A DNA stretch of 64,000 nt from the NCBI RefSeq assembly GCF_002895485.1, contig NZ_AZRK01000009.1, positions 1 to 64,000 on the forward strand, read 5' to 3'. This stretch comes from Petrotoga sp. 9PWA.NaAc.5.4. Lineage in GTDB: Bacteria; Thermotogota; Thermotogae; Petrotogales; Petrotogaceae. The stretch's first letter is position 1; every line of letters begins with the position of its first letter. The position numbers were made by a program, and so were the translations under genes. Under the pieces are notes generated by a model. The model was given only the letters and a program-made list of their open reading frames with translations. It was not told the origin of the DNA and did not search any database. Positions 44,374 through 53,259 of this stretch are shown piece by piece.

Positions 44374-45717
44374 TTAAAATGCTAAGCTTGCACTTAAGTA
44401 TAAGTACCAATGTAAATCTGTCAATTCGTTGGCACCTACAGCACCATCGTCCCATACTTCATTACCAAGATGCAACCCTATTTCTAATGGGTCAGCAACT
44501 TTATAAGAAACACCAGCCATATAAGCTAACTTGTTAGCGTCCGGATCTGCATCAGGGTTTTCATAGAAATAGAACAAGTCTCCACTTAATGTAAGCTTAT
44601 TTACTCTGAGTTCTGAATAAAGATGAGGAGTAATAGTATATTCTACTGGAGAAACAAAATCCATATCTACAGGTACCTTTGCTCCTAATAATAATTTTTC
44701 TTTTTCGTATTCAACAAATGGTGTTAAAGATAAAGAAGATGATTCTGTCATAAGATCATAAGTAAAAGTATCTTTCAAACCAAATGTAAAATAATCCATT
44801 GTTGAAGATACATCAAAACCTGCTCCTATTTTTTTTGCATCAGACCAAGATATGTCTTCATCACCATCGTCTATATCTGAATTATATTCTTGAGCAAATA
44901 CTGTTGTTAGACCTTCCTGAAATTTAGCGTATGCATGAGGTGTTAATACAACGGTTGAAGATGCATTCTCAACTTTTACAGGATATTTGTAATCAACATA
45001 AACTCTGTAAGCGTTTGTAGGTGTGCTTTCATCATTTAAAAGAGCAAATACAAGATCAACAGTTTCTTCTCCCGGAAGTGGAGATTTTGTTAATTTACCT
45101 TCAACAGAGAATCTGTTATTCCCTGAACCTTCATAATTGCTGAATGCAGCAGCTACAAAGCCTTCAATATCTTCGCTTATCCCTAAATCATATTTTGCAC
45201 CAACAATCCAACCTTCTGGGAAAGAAAGAGTTCCAGTCGCATGTTCTGTTACTTCGCCTGCTTTTAAGTCGGCTAACTCTAAAGATAAGTTATAATTCTT
45301 TAAACCTAATTTTAAAGCTCCTTCCGTATCTGTAAAACCATTAATAGTGTAATCACTCAATACGATAGCCCCTGGTTGATATCTTATTAACCAAGTGTCT
45401 TCTTCAAATTGAATGTACTTTAAACTGATAGTAGGATCTACTTCAACACTTGTTAAAACGGTGGTTGTACCAATAACTGTTGTTTCTGTTTTTAAGTTAA
45501 CCGGCTTCAAGGTGAAACCAGCACTTAACTTACCACTTTCAGATGTAAAAGGTATATCAAAACTAATGTCAAAATCCAAAGATGAAGTGACATCTAAAGC
45601 ACTTTCATCTAGTAAAACTTCGAAACCTGCTGAACCACTAACATTAATAACTGGTTCTATAGAAAAAAGAGCCAGTGCAGAAAGTACCACCATAAAAGTA
45701 ACTAAAAGTTTTTTCAT
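44374..45717 (-). CDS. Outer-envelope (toga) beta-barrel protein, Omp-beta-like
   Basis: 447-aa exported protein: signal peptide MKKLLVTFMVVLSALALFS, then alternating hydrophobic/polar strands throughout and a terminal aromatic (ends YLYLSASLAF), as in outer-membrane beta-barrels. It follows the Omp-alpha-like gene by about 126 bp on the same strand. In Thermotoga the Omp-alpha and porin-like genes are also adjacent, as I recall. It is probably a porin or structural protein of the toga. The exact family is not proven. Confidence 0.78.
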   Translation of the reverse strand: MKKLLVTFMVVLSALALFSIEPVINVSGSAGFEVLLDESALDVTSSLDFDISFDIPFTSESGKLSAGFTLKPVNLKTETTVIGTTTVLTSVEVDPTISLKYIQFEEDTWLIRYQPGAIVLSDYTINGFTDTEGALKLGLKNYNLSLELADLKAGEVTEHATGTLSFPEGWIVGAKYDLGISEDIEGFVAAAFSNYEGSGNNRFSVEGKLTKSPLPGEETVDLVFALLNDESTPTNAYRVYVDYKYPVKVENASSTVVLTPHAYAKFQEGLTTVFAQEYNSDIDDGDEDISWSDAKKIGAGFDVSSTMDYFTFGLKDTFTYDLMTESSSLSLTPFVEYEKEKLLLGAKVPVDMDFVSPVEYTITPHLYSELRVNKLTLSGDLFYFYENPDADPDANKLAYMAGVSYKVADPLEIGLHLGNEVWDDGAVGANELTDLHWYLYLSASLAF

Positions 45718-45843
45718 ACAGAAATACCCCCTTCTACTTTTTTAATTTTGTTTTTGAGAAATCTTTCTAATTATAACAAAATTCAGAATATCTTGTCAAT
45801 ACAACATTGTGAATTTAAGTGAAACTTTTTATTTTTTATTAGA

Positions 45844-46860
45844 TTACTGTTGAGCTAAATATATCCCAAGAGATCCTAAAAATACACCTAATCCTGCTGT
45901 TATCCACAATAAGAGCTTTTCATCTTTTCCTTTTTCTAATTCCTGGGTGTTTAAATCAACTTGCTGACTTAATTCTGTTATTTTTGTTTCATTAGCTGTA
46001 ATTCTTTGGTTCATATTCGGTAAAATAACCTTCAGAGAATCAGAAAAAATCTTGTTTGTTTCAGCTAAAGACTTTACCTCAGATACTTGTTGACTCAATG
46101 ATTGGACATCTTTACTTAAAGCTAATATTTCTTCTTCATTAGCTGCTACTGTATTTGAAAGATTGTCGATTTTGTCGTAAGTATCATATTTCAAATTCAA
46201 ATGATTTCTTATCATAGTTTGTTGGAAACTTTCTAAAGAAGAAACTCTTTGATCTAATGAATTTATCTTTGATTCGTTGTCTGCTACTTTTCTTGAAAGA
46301 TTTGGTAGTGCTTTTACAAACATAGAGTTTTGTTCAGCTAAAGTTTTTGTCTCATCGACAGTCTTACTCAAAACTTCATAATTTGCTTTTAATTGATACA
46401 CATCTCCTGTAATCATTAACAGGTCTTCTGTTAATGAGTCACCAATGTTTTTTGCTCTGTATGCAGTTTTTTTAACATCACTGTAGGAAGCTTTTAAATC
46501 TGCCAAGAGACCACCCTCATTCAACGAATCACTTAAGGATTTTACTTCATTTGAAGTAGAGTCTACTTTTTTAGATAAGTCTTTAACTTTAACTTCTAAA
46601 TATTCAAGATCCTTTGTCTTTGCAATTTCTGGAGAATTTTCAAGGTAAGTAACAAGCCTTGTCATCCATACTGATGCGTCTGATCTAGTAAGTGGTTCGT
46701 AGCCTCTAAAAGTTGGTTCATCTACCGGTATAATTCCTTTTTCAACCAATTTCATTACATAGTCGTAAGCCCAATGATCTTCGCCTACGTCTGTAAAGCC
46801 AAGAGAAAAAGCTGAAGCAACAAAGACTATAACCATCATGAATACTAACGTTTTTTTCAT
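45844..46860 (-). CDS. Omp-alpha-like SLH-domain coiled-coil toga anchor protein
   Basis: 338 aa with a signal peptide (1-18) and one SLH domain (about 20-75; FTDVGEDHWAYDYVMKLVEKG). A long heptad coiled coil (about 90-310) follows, with recurring 'SKTVDETKTLAEQNSMF'-type and 'NEEEILALSKDVQSL'-type repeats, and then a C-terminal membrane span (about 314-335). This is the architecture of Thermotoga Omp-alpha: the SLH end binds the cell wall, the rod spans the periplasm and the C-terminus sits in the toga. It has its own promoter. Confidence 0.9.
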   Translation of the reverse strand: MKKTLVFMMVIVFVASAFSLGFTDVGEDHWAYDYVMKLVEKGIIPVDEPTFRGYEPLTRSDASVWMTRLVTYLENSPEIAKTKDLEYLEVKVKDLSKKVDSTSNEVKSLSDSLNEGGLLADLKASYSDVKKTAYRAKNIGDSLTEDLLMITGDVYQLKANYEVLSKTVDETKTLAEQNSMFVKALPNLSRKVADNESKINSLDQRVSSLESFQQTMIRNHLNLKYDTYDKIDNLSNTVAANEEEILALSKDVQSLSQQVSEVKSLAETNKIFSDSLKVILPNMNQRITANETKITELSQQVDLNTQELEKGKDEKLLLWITAGLGVFLGSLGIYLAQQ

Positions 46861-46934
46861 TCTTCCTTACCCCCTTTTGATTAATTATATTTTTTTATAT
46901 GTATTTAAAATCTTAAAACTTATAAATCAATAAT

Positions 46935-46963
46935 ATTATACTATATCATAGAAAAAAATGCAA
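46935..46963 (-). promoter_or_regulatory. Promoter of the Omp-alpha-like gene
   Basis: On the minus strand, TTGCAT (46958-46963), a 17-bp spacer and TATAAT (46935-46940) lie just after the tyrS stop. A leader of about 65 nt with a GGGGGTAAGGA ribosome site follows. This supports independent high expression. Confidence 0.8.
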
Positions 46964-46965
46964 AG

Positions 46966-48165
46966 TTATTTTGCTTTTTTTATTCTGAAAAAATTTTTCT
47001 TTCCAACTTTCAATATCGCACCTTCTTTAAAATTGGGAACATTTTTAAAATCCTCTATTTTTTCTTCATCGATTTTTATCGCACCTTGCTTTATGGCTCT
47101 TTTTATTTCGCTATTACTGTCGTATACTTTCGTTTTTGAAACTATATCTAATATACTTTCTCCTTCTGTTACTTCAATTTCAGGTAGATCTATAGACATA
47201 TCTCTTTTTTGAAAAATTGATATGAAAGTTTCTTTTGCCTTTTTGGCTTCTTCTTTATTATATAATAAAGAAACAATTTCCTCAGCTAAAATCATTTTAA
47301 CATCTCTCGGGTTAATTTCCATATTCTTCATTTTCTCTTCATATTCTTTTATTTTTTCCATTGGAATATCTGTCAAATAACACATATATTTTATAATAAG
47401 ATGATCCGGTATTGACATAACTTTTCCAAAAACATTTTCTGGAGTATCATTAAAAGCTATATAATTATCATAACTTTTACTCATTTTTAGGTGGCCATCT
47501 GTACCTTCTATTAGAGGCATTGTCATAACTACCTGCGGTTCTTGACCAAATTCTTCTTGAAGTTTTCGTCCGACTAATAAATTAAAGAGCTGATCTGTAC
47601 CACCTATTTCTACGTCTGCTTCGATAAAAATAGAATCATAAGCCTGTGCAATTGGATACAAAAATTCAGCAATAGTAATAGGTTCGTTCTCTCTCAGTCT
47701 CTTACTAAAATCATCTCTTTCAAGCATCCTTGCAACTGTGTATCTTGAAGTTAAATTAATTATATCAGCAAATGTTAATTTAGAAAGCCACTCACTATTA
47801 AATTTTATAATAGTTTTTTGAGGTTCTAAAATTTTAAAAGCCTGTTCTACATAAGTTTCTGCATTTTCTTTTACTTCTTTTTCGGATAACATCGGACGAG
47901 TCTTTGTTCTTCCCGAAGGATCTCCTATTCTTGCTGTAAAATCACCTATAATTAGATACACTATGTGCCCAAACTCTTGAAATTGTCTTAATTTCCTTAA
48001 AACAACGGCATGCCCTAAATGTAAGTCAGGCCTCGAAGGGTCTACTCCCAACTTTACTTTTAGCTTTTTCTTTTTTTGAAGTTTATTCAACAAATCTTCT
48101 TCTGTTATTAAATCTAATGTATTATTTTTTATTATATTTATTTGATCTTCAAGATGCAAATTCAT
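46966..48165 (-). CDS. tyrS: Tyrosyl-tRNA synthetase
   Basis: Charges tRNA-Tyr, 399 aa. Class I motifs: HLGH at 49-52 in 'DPSRPDLHLGHAVVLRKLR', 'DFTARIGDPSGR' and KMSKS in 'HLKMSKSYDN'. A C-terminal S4-like RNA-binding domain (about 335-399; 'SNSEIKRAIKQGAIKID') is present. It starts 10 bp after secG. This is the TyrZ-like bacterial subtype. Confidence 0.96.
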   Translation of the reverse strand: MNLHLEDQINIIKNNTLDLITEEDLLNKLQKKKKLKVKLGVDPSRPDLHLGHAVVLRKLRQFQEFGHIVYLIIGDFTARIGDPSGRTKTRPMLSEKEVKENAETYVEQAFKILEPQKTIIKFNSEWLSKLTFADIINLTSRYTVARMLERDDFSKRLRENEPITIAEFLYPIAQAYDSIFIEADVEIGGTDQLFNLLVGRKLQEEFGQEPQVVMTMPLIEGTDGHLKMSKSYDNYIAFNDTPENVFGKVMSIPDHLIIKYMCYLTDIPMEKIKEYEEKMKNMEINPRDVKMILAEEIVSLLYNKEEAKKAKETFISIFQKRDMSIDLPEIEVTEGESILDIVSKTKVYDSNSEIKRAIKQGAIKIDEEKIEDFKNVPNFKEGAILKVGKKNFFRIKKAK

Positions 48166-48175
48166 TTACTCCTCC

Positions 48176-48412
48176 TTAAGAAAGGATCCATGTAACTAAA
48201 AAGCAGCTAAACATAAATAATATTCCTAAAGTTAAGGCCAATTTAGAAGCTTTATCTAAACCTTTTTCTCTACCAAAATTTGTTGCAGCTGCTCCTGCTC
48301 CAAAAGCACCTCCTATTTCACTGTTTTTTTGCATACGCTGTAAAGCGAAAAAAATTACTCCTATGGCTAAAACAATATGTACTATTATTAATAAAACATC
48401 TAAAAAACCCAT
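48176..48412 (-). CDS. secG: Preprotein translocase subunit SecG
   Basis: 78-aa membrane protein of the Sec translocon. It has two membrane segments (about 4-22 and 57-77) joined by the family loop 'GGAFGAGAAATNFGRE'. A left-half fragment of the leader repeat lies just upstream. Confidence 0.92.
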   Translation of the reverse strand: MGFLDVLLIIVHIVLAIGVIFFALQRMQKNSEIGGAFGAGAAATNFGREKGLDKASKLALTLGILFMFSCFLVTWILS

Positions 48413-48440
48413 TTTTTACCTCCTTCGCCATTTTTATATA

Positions 48441-48499
48441 CCGCCTGGATTCATTTTAAATTCAAATACCTCTTTTCTGAAAACTTTCATTTCTAAAGT
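48441..48499 (-). repeat. Leader repeat, left-half fragment upstream of secG
   Basis: The reverse complement reads ACTTTAGAAATG...TTTGAATTTAAAATG...TCCAGGCGG. The right half is missing; the break lies about 28 bp before secG. It is oriented towards secG. Confidence 0.7.
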
Positions 48500-48797
48500 T
48501 CCTGCATTTTATACTTGATTAGAGACATGCATACAATACCCACTCTAAACCAGCATTTTAAAGTTTCTACTATTTTTATTATATTTTATTTCTATAAAGA
48601 TTAATTATCAATTATCTTATATAACAGTTTAAATTTATTATATCATACTACTTTTTCTTATGCAACTTTATTTTAATATTATTAAGTAAGAGAAAATCAA
48701 AGATTTTTTAGCTTAATTAAACTTAAAAAACGATAATTCTCTCTAATTTCTGTTAATTGGATTAGAATTTTTTATAATATATTTAGTAAAATAAATA

Positions 48798-48815
48798 AAA
48801 GGAAACGGTTCCTTT
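48798..48815. promoter_or_regulatory. LacI-family operator candidate (autoregulatory)
   Basis: Near-palindrome AAAGGAAACGGTTCCTTT with central CG, the usual LacI-family operator form. It overlaps a possible -35 (TTCCTT 48809-48814) that is 17 bp from TATAAT (48832-48837). It is about 165 bp upstream of the LacI-type gene. Confidence 0.6.
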
Positions 48816-48837
48816 ATTATAAAAAATATGTTATAAT
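48809..48837 (+). promoter_or_regulatory. Promoter candidate for the LacI-family gene
   Basis: TTCCTT, a 17-bp spacer and TATAAT. The -35 is weak and lies inside the operator candidate. The AT-rich divergent gap 48413-48979 (567 bp) otherwise contains two repeat pieces. Confidence 0.5.
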
Positions 48838-48861
48838 AATGCAACTGATAATATTCTACTA

Positions 48862-48942
48862 AGTTTAGAAACGAAACATTTTGAAAAATAATATATTAGA
48901 TTTAAAATAGGTCCAGGGCAAGGATTTTGAAATTTCTAAAGC
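48862..48942 (+). repeat. Leader repeat, deletion derivative upstream of the LacI-family gene
   Basis: The 81-bp copy keeps the left arm (AGTTTAGAAAC ... 'tttaaaataggtccagggca') joined directly to the right end ('aggattttgaaatttctaaag'), so about 120 bp of core is deleted between GGGC and AAGGATTTT. It ends 38 bp before the start codon. Confidence 0.8.
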
Positions 48943-48979
48943 GGGTAAAGTAAGAATATGAAAAGAGAGATGGTAATTT

Positions 48980-49990
48980 GTGAAAAATGGGCATGATAAA
49001 AAAAACACTAATCCTACAATAAAAGATGTTGCTAAAATTGCAAACGTGGGTATTGCTACAGTATCAAGAGTCTTAAATAATTCTGGAAAGGTAAGCGAGA
49101 AAACAAGAGAAAGGGTTATTGAAGTTATAGAGGAGTTAGGTTTTTCTCCAAATATACATGCTAGAACTCTATCTTCAAAGAATATCAATTCACTTTCGTT
49201 TGTCGTACCAGATATGGGGAACGAATTTTATGGCATTATGTATTCTTTACTTGAAAGTCGACTTTCAAAACATAATTATAGGCTGATAGTTTTTCCATTA
49301 ATAGATCAAATTTCATTAGAAAAGATTAAACAAAATACCGATATAATTTATCAAACAGATGGAGTTTTTATTTCATCGTTATCAGTTACAAATATTTTTC
49401 AAAGTAGAATCCCTCAAAAAACAATAGTCTTAATAGATTCATTTGATGAGAGATTTGATTCAGTATATGTAGATAATGAGAACATAGGAAGAACGGCTGC
49501 TGACTATCTTCTTAAGAATTCTCCAACTAAAACCAACTTTTATCTTGTAACTTTTAAAGAGTTAAATAATGAATTTACGTCTTTTGTTTTTGCTAAAAGA
49601 GATAAAGGATTTTTAGAAGTTATGGAAAAACATAATAAAAAAGTTAAAATTATTTATGCGGATCTCTTATGGGAAGGAGGATACAAAGCATTAGAATCTC
49701 ATATAAAGAATAAGCCTAAAAATTACATTTCCGTATTTGCAACATGTGATATGTTAGGAGTAGGAGCAAAAAAATATTTAGAAGAAAAAAATATAGTTCC
49801 CAAAAGAGATTATTCTTTAATTAGTGTTGACAATCTTCCTATAAGTAGATTGTTCAAACTTTCTACTATAAGGCAACCAATAACCGAAATGGTTGAAATC
49901 GCTTATGAAATGTTTATTAGTTCCTCTAATGGAAGAAAAAAAGTAGAAAATTATAAACTTGAAGGCAAATTAATTGAAAGAGAAACATGA
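48980..49990 (+). CDS. LacI-family transcriptional regulator
   Basis: 336 aa. The N-terminal helix-turn-helix 'TIKDVAKIANVGIATVSRVLNN' and hinge helix 'NIHARTLSSKNIN' are classic, followed by a periplasmic-binding-like sensor domain. The neighbour is a pullulanase, and operator-like palindromes lie both upstream of this gene and upstream of the pullulanase, so it probably controls alpha-glucan use and itself. The effector is unknown. Confidence 0.92.
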   Translation: MKNGHDKKNTNPTIKDVAKIANVGIATVSRVLNNSGKVSEKTRERVIEVIEELGFSPNIHARTLSSKNINSLSFVVPDMGNEFYGIMYSLLESRLSKHNYRLIVFPLIDQISLEKIKQNTDIIYQTDGVFISSLSVTNIFQSRIPQKTIVLIDSFDERFDSVYVDNENIGRTAADYLLKNSPTKTNFYLVTFKELNNEFTSFVFAKRDKGFLEVMEKHNKKVKIIYADLLWEGGYKALESHIKNKPKNYISVFATCDMLGVGAKKYLEEKNIVPKRDYSLISVDNLPISRLFKLSTIRQPITEMVEIAYEMFISSSNGRKKVENYKLEGKLIERET

Positions 49991-50012
49991 ATATCTTTTT
50001 TTTATTGAGTAA

Positions 50013-50026
50013 TGGAAACCTTTCCA
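50013..50026. promoter_or_regulatory. LacI-family operator candidate upstream of the pullulanase gene
   Basis: TGGAAACCTTTCCA, a palindrome except for its centre, resembling the site at 48798 (shared GGAAAC...TTCC form). It lies just after the regulator stop and 392 bp before the pullulanase. Confidence 0.55.
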
Positions 50027-50029
50027 TAA

Positions 50030-50178
50030 GTTCGTAATAGATATTTAGAGTTGCTAAAAATAAGCTTTTGAATTTATAACGGGTTCAGGGCGGAGCCTTT
50101 CTCCCTCTCTTTTGGTAAAAATAACGAAGAAATTTAAAGAAATTCTTACTTTGTAAAGATTAGAGTTGAGGATTAGAT
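50030..50178 (+). repeat. Leader repeat, degenerate first copy upstream of the pullulanase gene
   Basis: Carries 'aagcttttgaatttata', 'gggttcagggcggagcc', 'ttttggtaaaaataacgaagaa' and 'ttgtaaagattagagttgag'. The right arm is missing; the second copy begins 5 bp later. Confidence 0.75.
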
Positions 50179-50182
50179 AGAG

Positions 50183-50376
50183 ACTTTAGAAATGGGAAGT
50201 TTTTAAAAATAAGCATTTGAATTTAAAATGGGTTCAGGGCGGAGCCCTCCTCTCTCTCCTTAGCTACACGTACCGAAAAAGATAAAGAAATTAGTAAGGA
50301 TTAGAAGAGGGAGGTATTTTGTAAAAAGTTAAACGCCGAAATATTTATAAAATGTGAAGTTTAAAATTTCTAAAGT
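50183..50376 (+). repeat. Leader repeat, second copy upstream of the pullulanase gene
   Basis: 194 bp with perfect terminal inverted repeats: ACTTTAGAAAT at 50183-50193 and ATTTCTAAAGT at 50366-50376. It contains GGGCGGAGCCC and 'gctacacgtacc'. It ends 42 bp before the pullulanase ATG. The two copies occupy the 428-bp gap. Confidence 0.9.
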
Positions 50377-50418
50377 AAGTAAGATAATTTAATTAATTAA
50401 TATGAGGAGGTAGATACT

Positions 50419-53115
50419 ATGAAAAAAGGTTGGTATTTTTTGTTAATTGTTTTGACTATTTTTTCTCTTTTAGGTTGTTCAAGTCAGACCGCTTCTTCAG
50501 GTCAGCAAACAGTTCTTCCACAAGCAACCCAAACTTCTAACTTGCAAGATTTTACAAGCCTTTCTGAAGGTAAAACTGCTCAAGATTTTGGTGCACAAAC
50601 AGTTTTGATAGTACATTATCACAGACCAGATGGTCAGTATGATCCCTGGAATCTTTGGATTTGGCCAAGTAAGCCTGTTTCCAAAGAGGGAAACAGATAT
50701 TTGTTTGAAGCAGAAGATGATTTTGGAAAATATGCAGTTATTACTTTTGGTGAAAAATATACAGAATTAGGGTTCATTGTCAGAACAGACAATTGGGAAA
50801 AGGATATATCCGTTGATAGATTTGTAAGTATTCCTGAAACTGGAGTAGCTGAGATTTGGGTTATTTCGGGAGTTGAAAATTATTATTCTGATCCAACAAA
50901 AGTAGACCTACGTCCCAGAGTACTTGGGGCTATTATGGATTCTTTCGATGAAATAAAAGTAACTCTTAATGTTCCTTTTGATACTAAAGATTGGAAAGGT
51001 AAAGTGTTTTTGACAAGGCAAGATCCAAAGGAAGAAATATTACAAGTATCGAATGTTTATAAGACTGATCCTACAGATATTTCTGTCACAACAAGTATCA
51101 CAATTAAATTATCAAATCCATTGTCTCCAGATGATGTTGATAATCTGTTTAAATTAAATATAGAAGGATACGTTTCAGATAATTATGTAATAATGAGGAA
51201 TATTTTAGACGATGAAGTTTTTCATTATTATGGGAATGATTTAGGTTTAAATTATAGTGTTGAAAAATCGACTTTTAAGGTTTGGTCACCAGTTTCTTCT
51301 AAAGCTTCTTTATTATTATTTGAAGATTATAATGATTTAGAGCCATATAAAGTTTATCCTATGATTAAAAATATTAATGGTGTATGGGAAATTGAGGTTG
51401 AAGGTGATTTAAAAGGAAAATATTATATGTATGAATTTGAATCTTATGGAGAAAAAAGAAGAACTATAGATATCAACTCTGTAGCTGTAGCAGTCAATTC
51501 TACTAAGTCTGCAATAGTAGATTTAAAAGATAGTGATCCCGAGGGATGGCAAAATGATGTGAGACCAGTTTTCAAAAATCCTGAAGATGCTATAATTTAT
51601 GAAATTCATGTAAAAGATTTCACTATAGATGAAAGTTCAGGAATTCCAAAAGAGTTTAGGGGAAAATATTTAGGATTAACTTTAGATAATACATATTCTC
51701 CCGCAGGTGTCAAAACCGGCTTAGCCCATTTAAAGGAGTTGGGAGTAACTCATGTACATATTATGCCTATTCAAGATGCAGGTTCTTTAGATGAGACTAA
51801 GTTTGAAGAACAATATGGTTGGGGATACGATCCATTAGTTTATAATGTTCCAGAAGGTATATATTCTTCCAATCCTTATGATCCTTTAACAAGAATAGAA
51901 GAAGTAAAAAAGGTAGTTCAAACTTTTCACAGTAATGATATAAGAGTAATTTTAGATGTGGTCTACAATCATACTTATCAAGTAGGTAGAAATTCTCCTT
52001 TTGATCAAACAGTTCCTTATTTTTATTATCGAACAGATAATTCTGGAAAATATACCAACGGTTCTGGAGTTGGAAACGAAATTGCTACAGAAAGATTTAT
52101 GGTTAGAAAATATATAGTTGATAGTTTGAAATATTGGGTTGAAGAGTATCATGTTGATGGATTTAGGTTCGATTTACTTGGATTGTTCGATAAAGAAACC
52201 GTTAAGGTAATATCAGAAGAACTTCATGCAGTTTTGCCAGATATACTTCTTTATGGTGAACCTTGGACTGGGGGAGGACCTATCCTTTTTGGTAAAGGAG
52301 ACCAAAAAGGATTAGAAGTTGCTGTATTCAACGATGATATAAGAGATGCAATTCGTGGTAGTGTTTTTGATTCAAACGTTAAAGGATTTGGTTTAGGAGC
52401 TCTAGGTCAAACTATAAAAATCGAAAGAGGTATAGTCGGTTCTATAGAATATAATAATAGGATTAAATCTTGGGCTTTAGATCCTCAAGAAACTATAAAC
52501 TATGTTTCGAATCATGATAATCATACGTTATGGGACAAAAATGCACTTGCTCTCGGTGTAAAACCATGGGAGGAAGAAGTGGATGAAGAAACTTTAGAGA
52601 TCTTAAAAAGTTCACAGAAATTTTCTAATGCGATGATTTTAACTATGCAAGGTATACCTTTTTTGCATGGAGGAGTAGATTTTGCACGAACCAAAAAGGG
52701 TCATCATAATCCATACAATATTTTAGAACCAAATGTCTTTGATTGGAACAGAAAAGCGGAATTTTATGATATTTTTGAGTATTATCAAGGGTTGATTGAA
52801 TTAAGAAAAGCACATCCTGCATTTAGAATGACAAGTAGTCAAGATATAATAAATCATATAGAATTTTTTGAACTCCCAAAAGAATACAGAAGGACAGTTG
52901 CTTTTATGATAAAAGACAATGCGAATAACGATTCATGGCGAAATATTATTGTGGTTTATAATGCTGAAACTGATAAACAGATAACTTTGACTTTACCTCA
53001 GGGAGAATGGAATGTAGTTGTTGATGAAAATAAAGCTGGAATTGAAGTTTTGAACACTGTGTCGAATGTAATAGAAGTTGCACCCTTAGCGGTTTATGTG
53101 CTGTATCAAAATTAG
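50419..53115 (+). CDS. pulA: Lipoprotein pullulanase, type I (GH13)
   Basis: Cleaves alpha-1,6 branches of pullulan and starch dextrins at the cell surface or periplasm. The 898-aa protein has a lipobox (SLLGC, C20) and an N-terminal CBM41-like starch-binding module ('VHYHRPDGQYDPWNLWIWP', about 65-83). A CBM48-like domain (about 275-370) precedes the GH13 barrel with YGWGYDP (465-471), D585 (nucleophile), E614 (acid/base) and D700. The YNWGYDP-type motif marks type I pullulanases. The gene is followed by a strong terminator. Confidence 0.95.
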   Translation: MKKGWYFLLIVLTIFSLLGCSSQTASSGQQTVLPQATQTSNLQDFTSLSEGKTAQDFGAQTVLIVHYHRPDGQYDPWNLWIWPSKPVSKEGNRYLFEAEDDFGKYAVITFGEKYTELGFIVRTDNWEKDISVDRFVSIPETGVAEIWVISGVENYYSDPTKVDLRPRVLGAIMDSFDEIKVTLNVPFDTKDWKGKVFLTRQDPKEEILQVSNVYKTDPTDISVTTSITIKLSNPLSPDDVDNLFKLNIEGYVSDNYVIMRNILDDEVFHYYGNDLGLNYSVEKSTFKVWSPVSSKASLLLFEDYNDLEPYKVYPMIKNINGVWEIEVEGDLKGKYYMYEFESYGEKRRTIDINSVAVAVNSTKSAIVDLKDSDPEGWQNDVRPVFKNPEDAIIYEIHVKDFTIDESSGIPKEFRGKYLGLTLDNTYSPAGVKTGLAHLKELGVTHVHIMPIQDAGSLDETKFEEQYGWGYDPLVYNVPEGIYSSNPYDPLTRIEEVKKVVQTFHSNDIRVILDVVYNHTYQVGRNSPFDQTVPYFYYRTDNSGKYTNGSGVGNEIATERFMVRKYIVDSLKYWVEEYHVDGFRFDLLGLFDKETVKVISEELHAVLPDILLYGEPWTGGGPILFGKGDQKGLEVAVFNDDIRDAIRGSVFDSNVKGFGLGALGQTIKIERGIVGSIEYNNRIKSWALDPQETINYVSNHDNHTLWDKNALALGVKPWEEEVDEETLEILKSSQKFSNAMILTMQGIPFLHGGVDFARTKKGHHNPYNILEPNVFDWNRKAEFYDIFEYYQGLIELRKAHPAFRMTSSQDIINHIEFFELPKEYRRTVAFMIKDNANNDSWRNIIVVYNAETDKQITLTLPQGEWNVVVDENKAGIEVLNTVSNVIEVAPLAVYVLYQN

Positions 53116-53130
53116 TTTCAATTTTTTATT

Positions 53131-53160
53131 AAAAAAGGGCGAATTAATTCGCCCTTTTTG
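53131..53160. terminator. Terminator after the pullulanase gene
   Basis: Near-perfect palindrome AAAAAAGGGCGAATT / AATTCGCCCTTTTTT ending in T residues. Confidence 0.95.
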
Positions 53161-53172
53161 TTTGGATTTGAG

Positions 53173-53201
53173 TTGAATTAAAACTATTGTTATGTTAAAA
53201 T
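53173..53201 (+). promoter_or_regulatory. Promoter candidate of the nqr operon
   Basis: TTGAAT (53173-53178), a 17-bp spacer and TAAAAT (53196-53201). The -10 lies in a perfect tandem repeat of 15 bp. Confidence 0.6.
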
Positions 53202-53218
53202 ATGTTATGTTAAAATAT
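53189..53218. repeat. Tandem 15-bp direct repeat in the nqr promoter
   Basis: GTTATGTTAAAATAT occurs twice with no gap (53189-53203, 53204-53218). Each unit includes a TAAAAT -10-like element, so the repeat may double the promoter or form a protein-binding site. Confidence 0.85.
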
Positions 53219-53259
53219 TAATAGCTTTATTAAGTTAATTTTACTAAGGGGGTGCTAAT

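Noticed and set aside
45413-45745. Plus-strand frame opposite the beta-barrel gene
   Set aside because: It is antisense to the signal peptide and first strands of a better supported protein.
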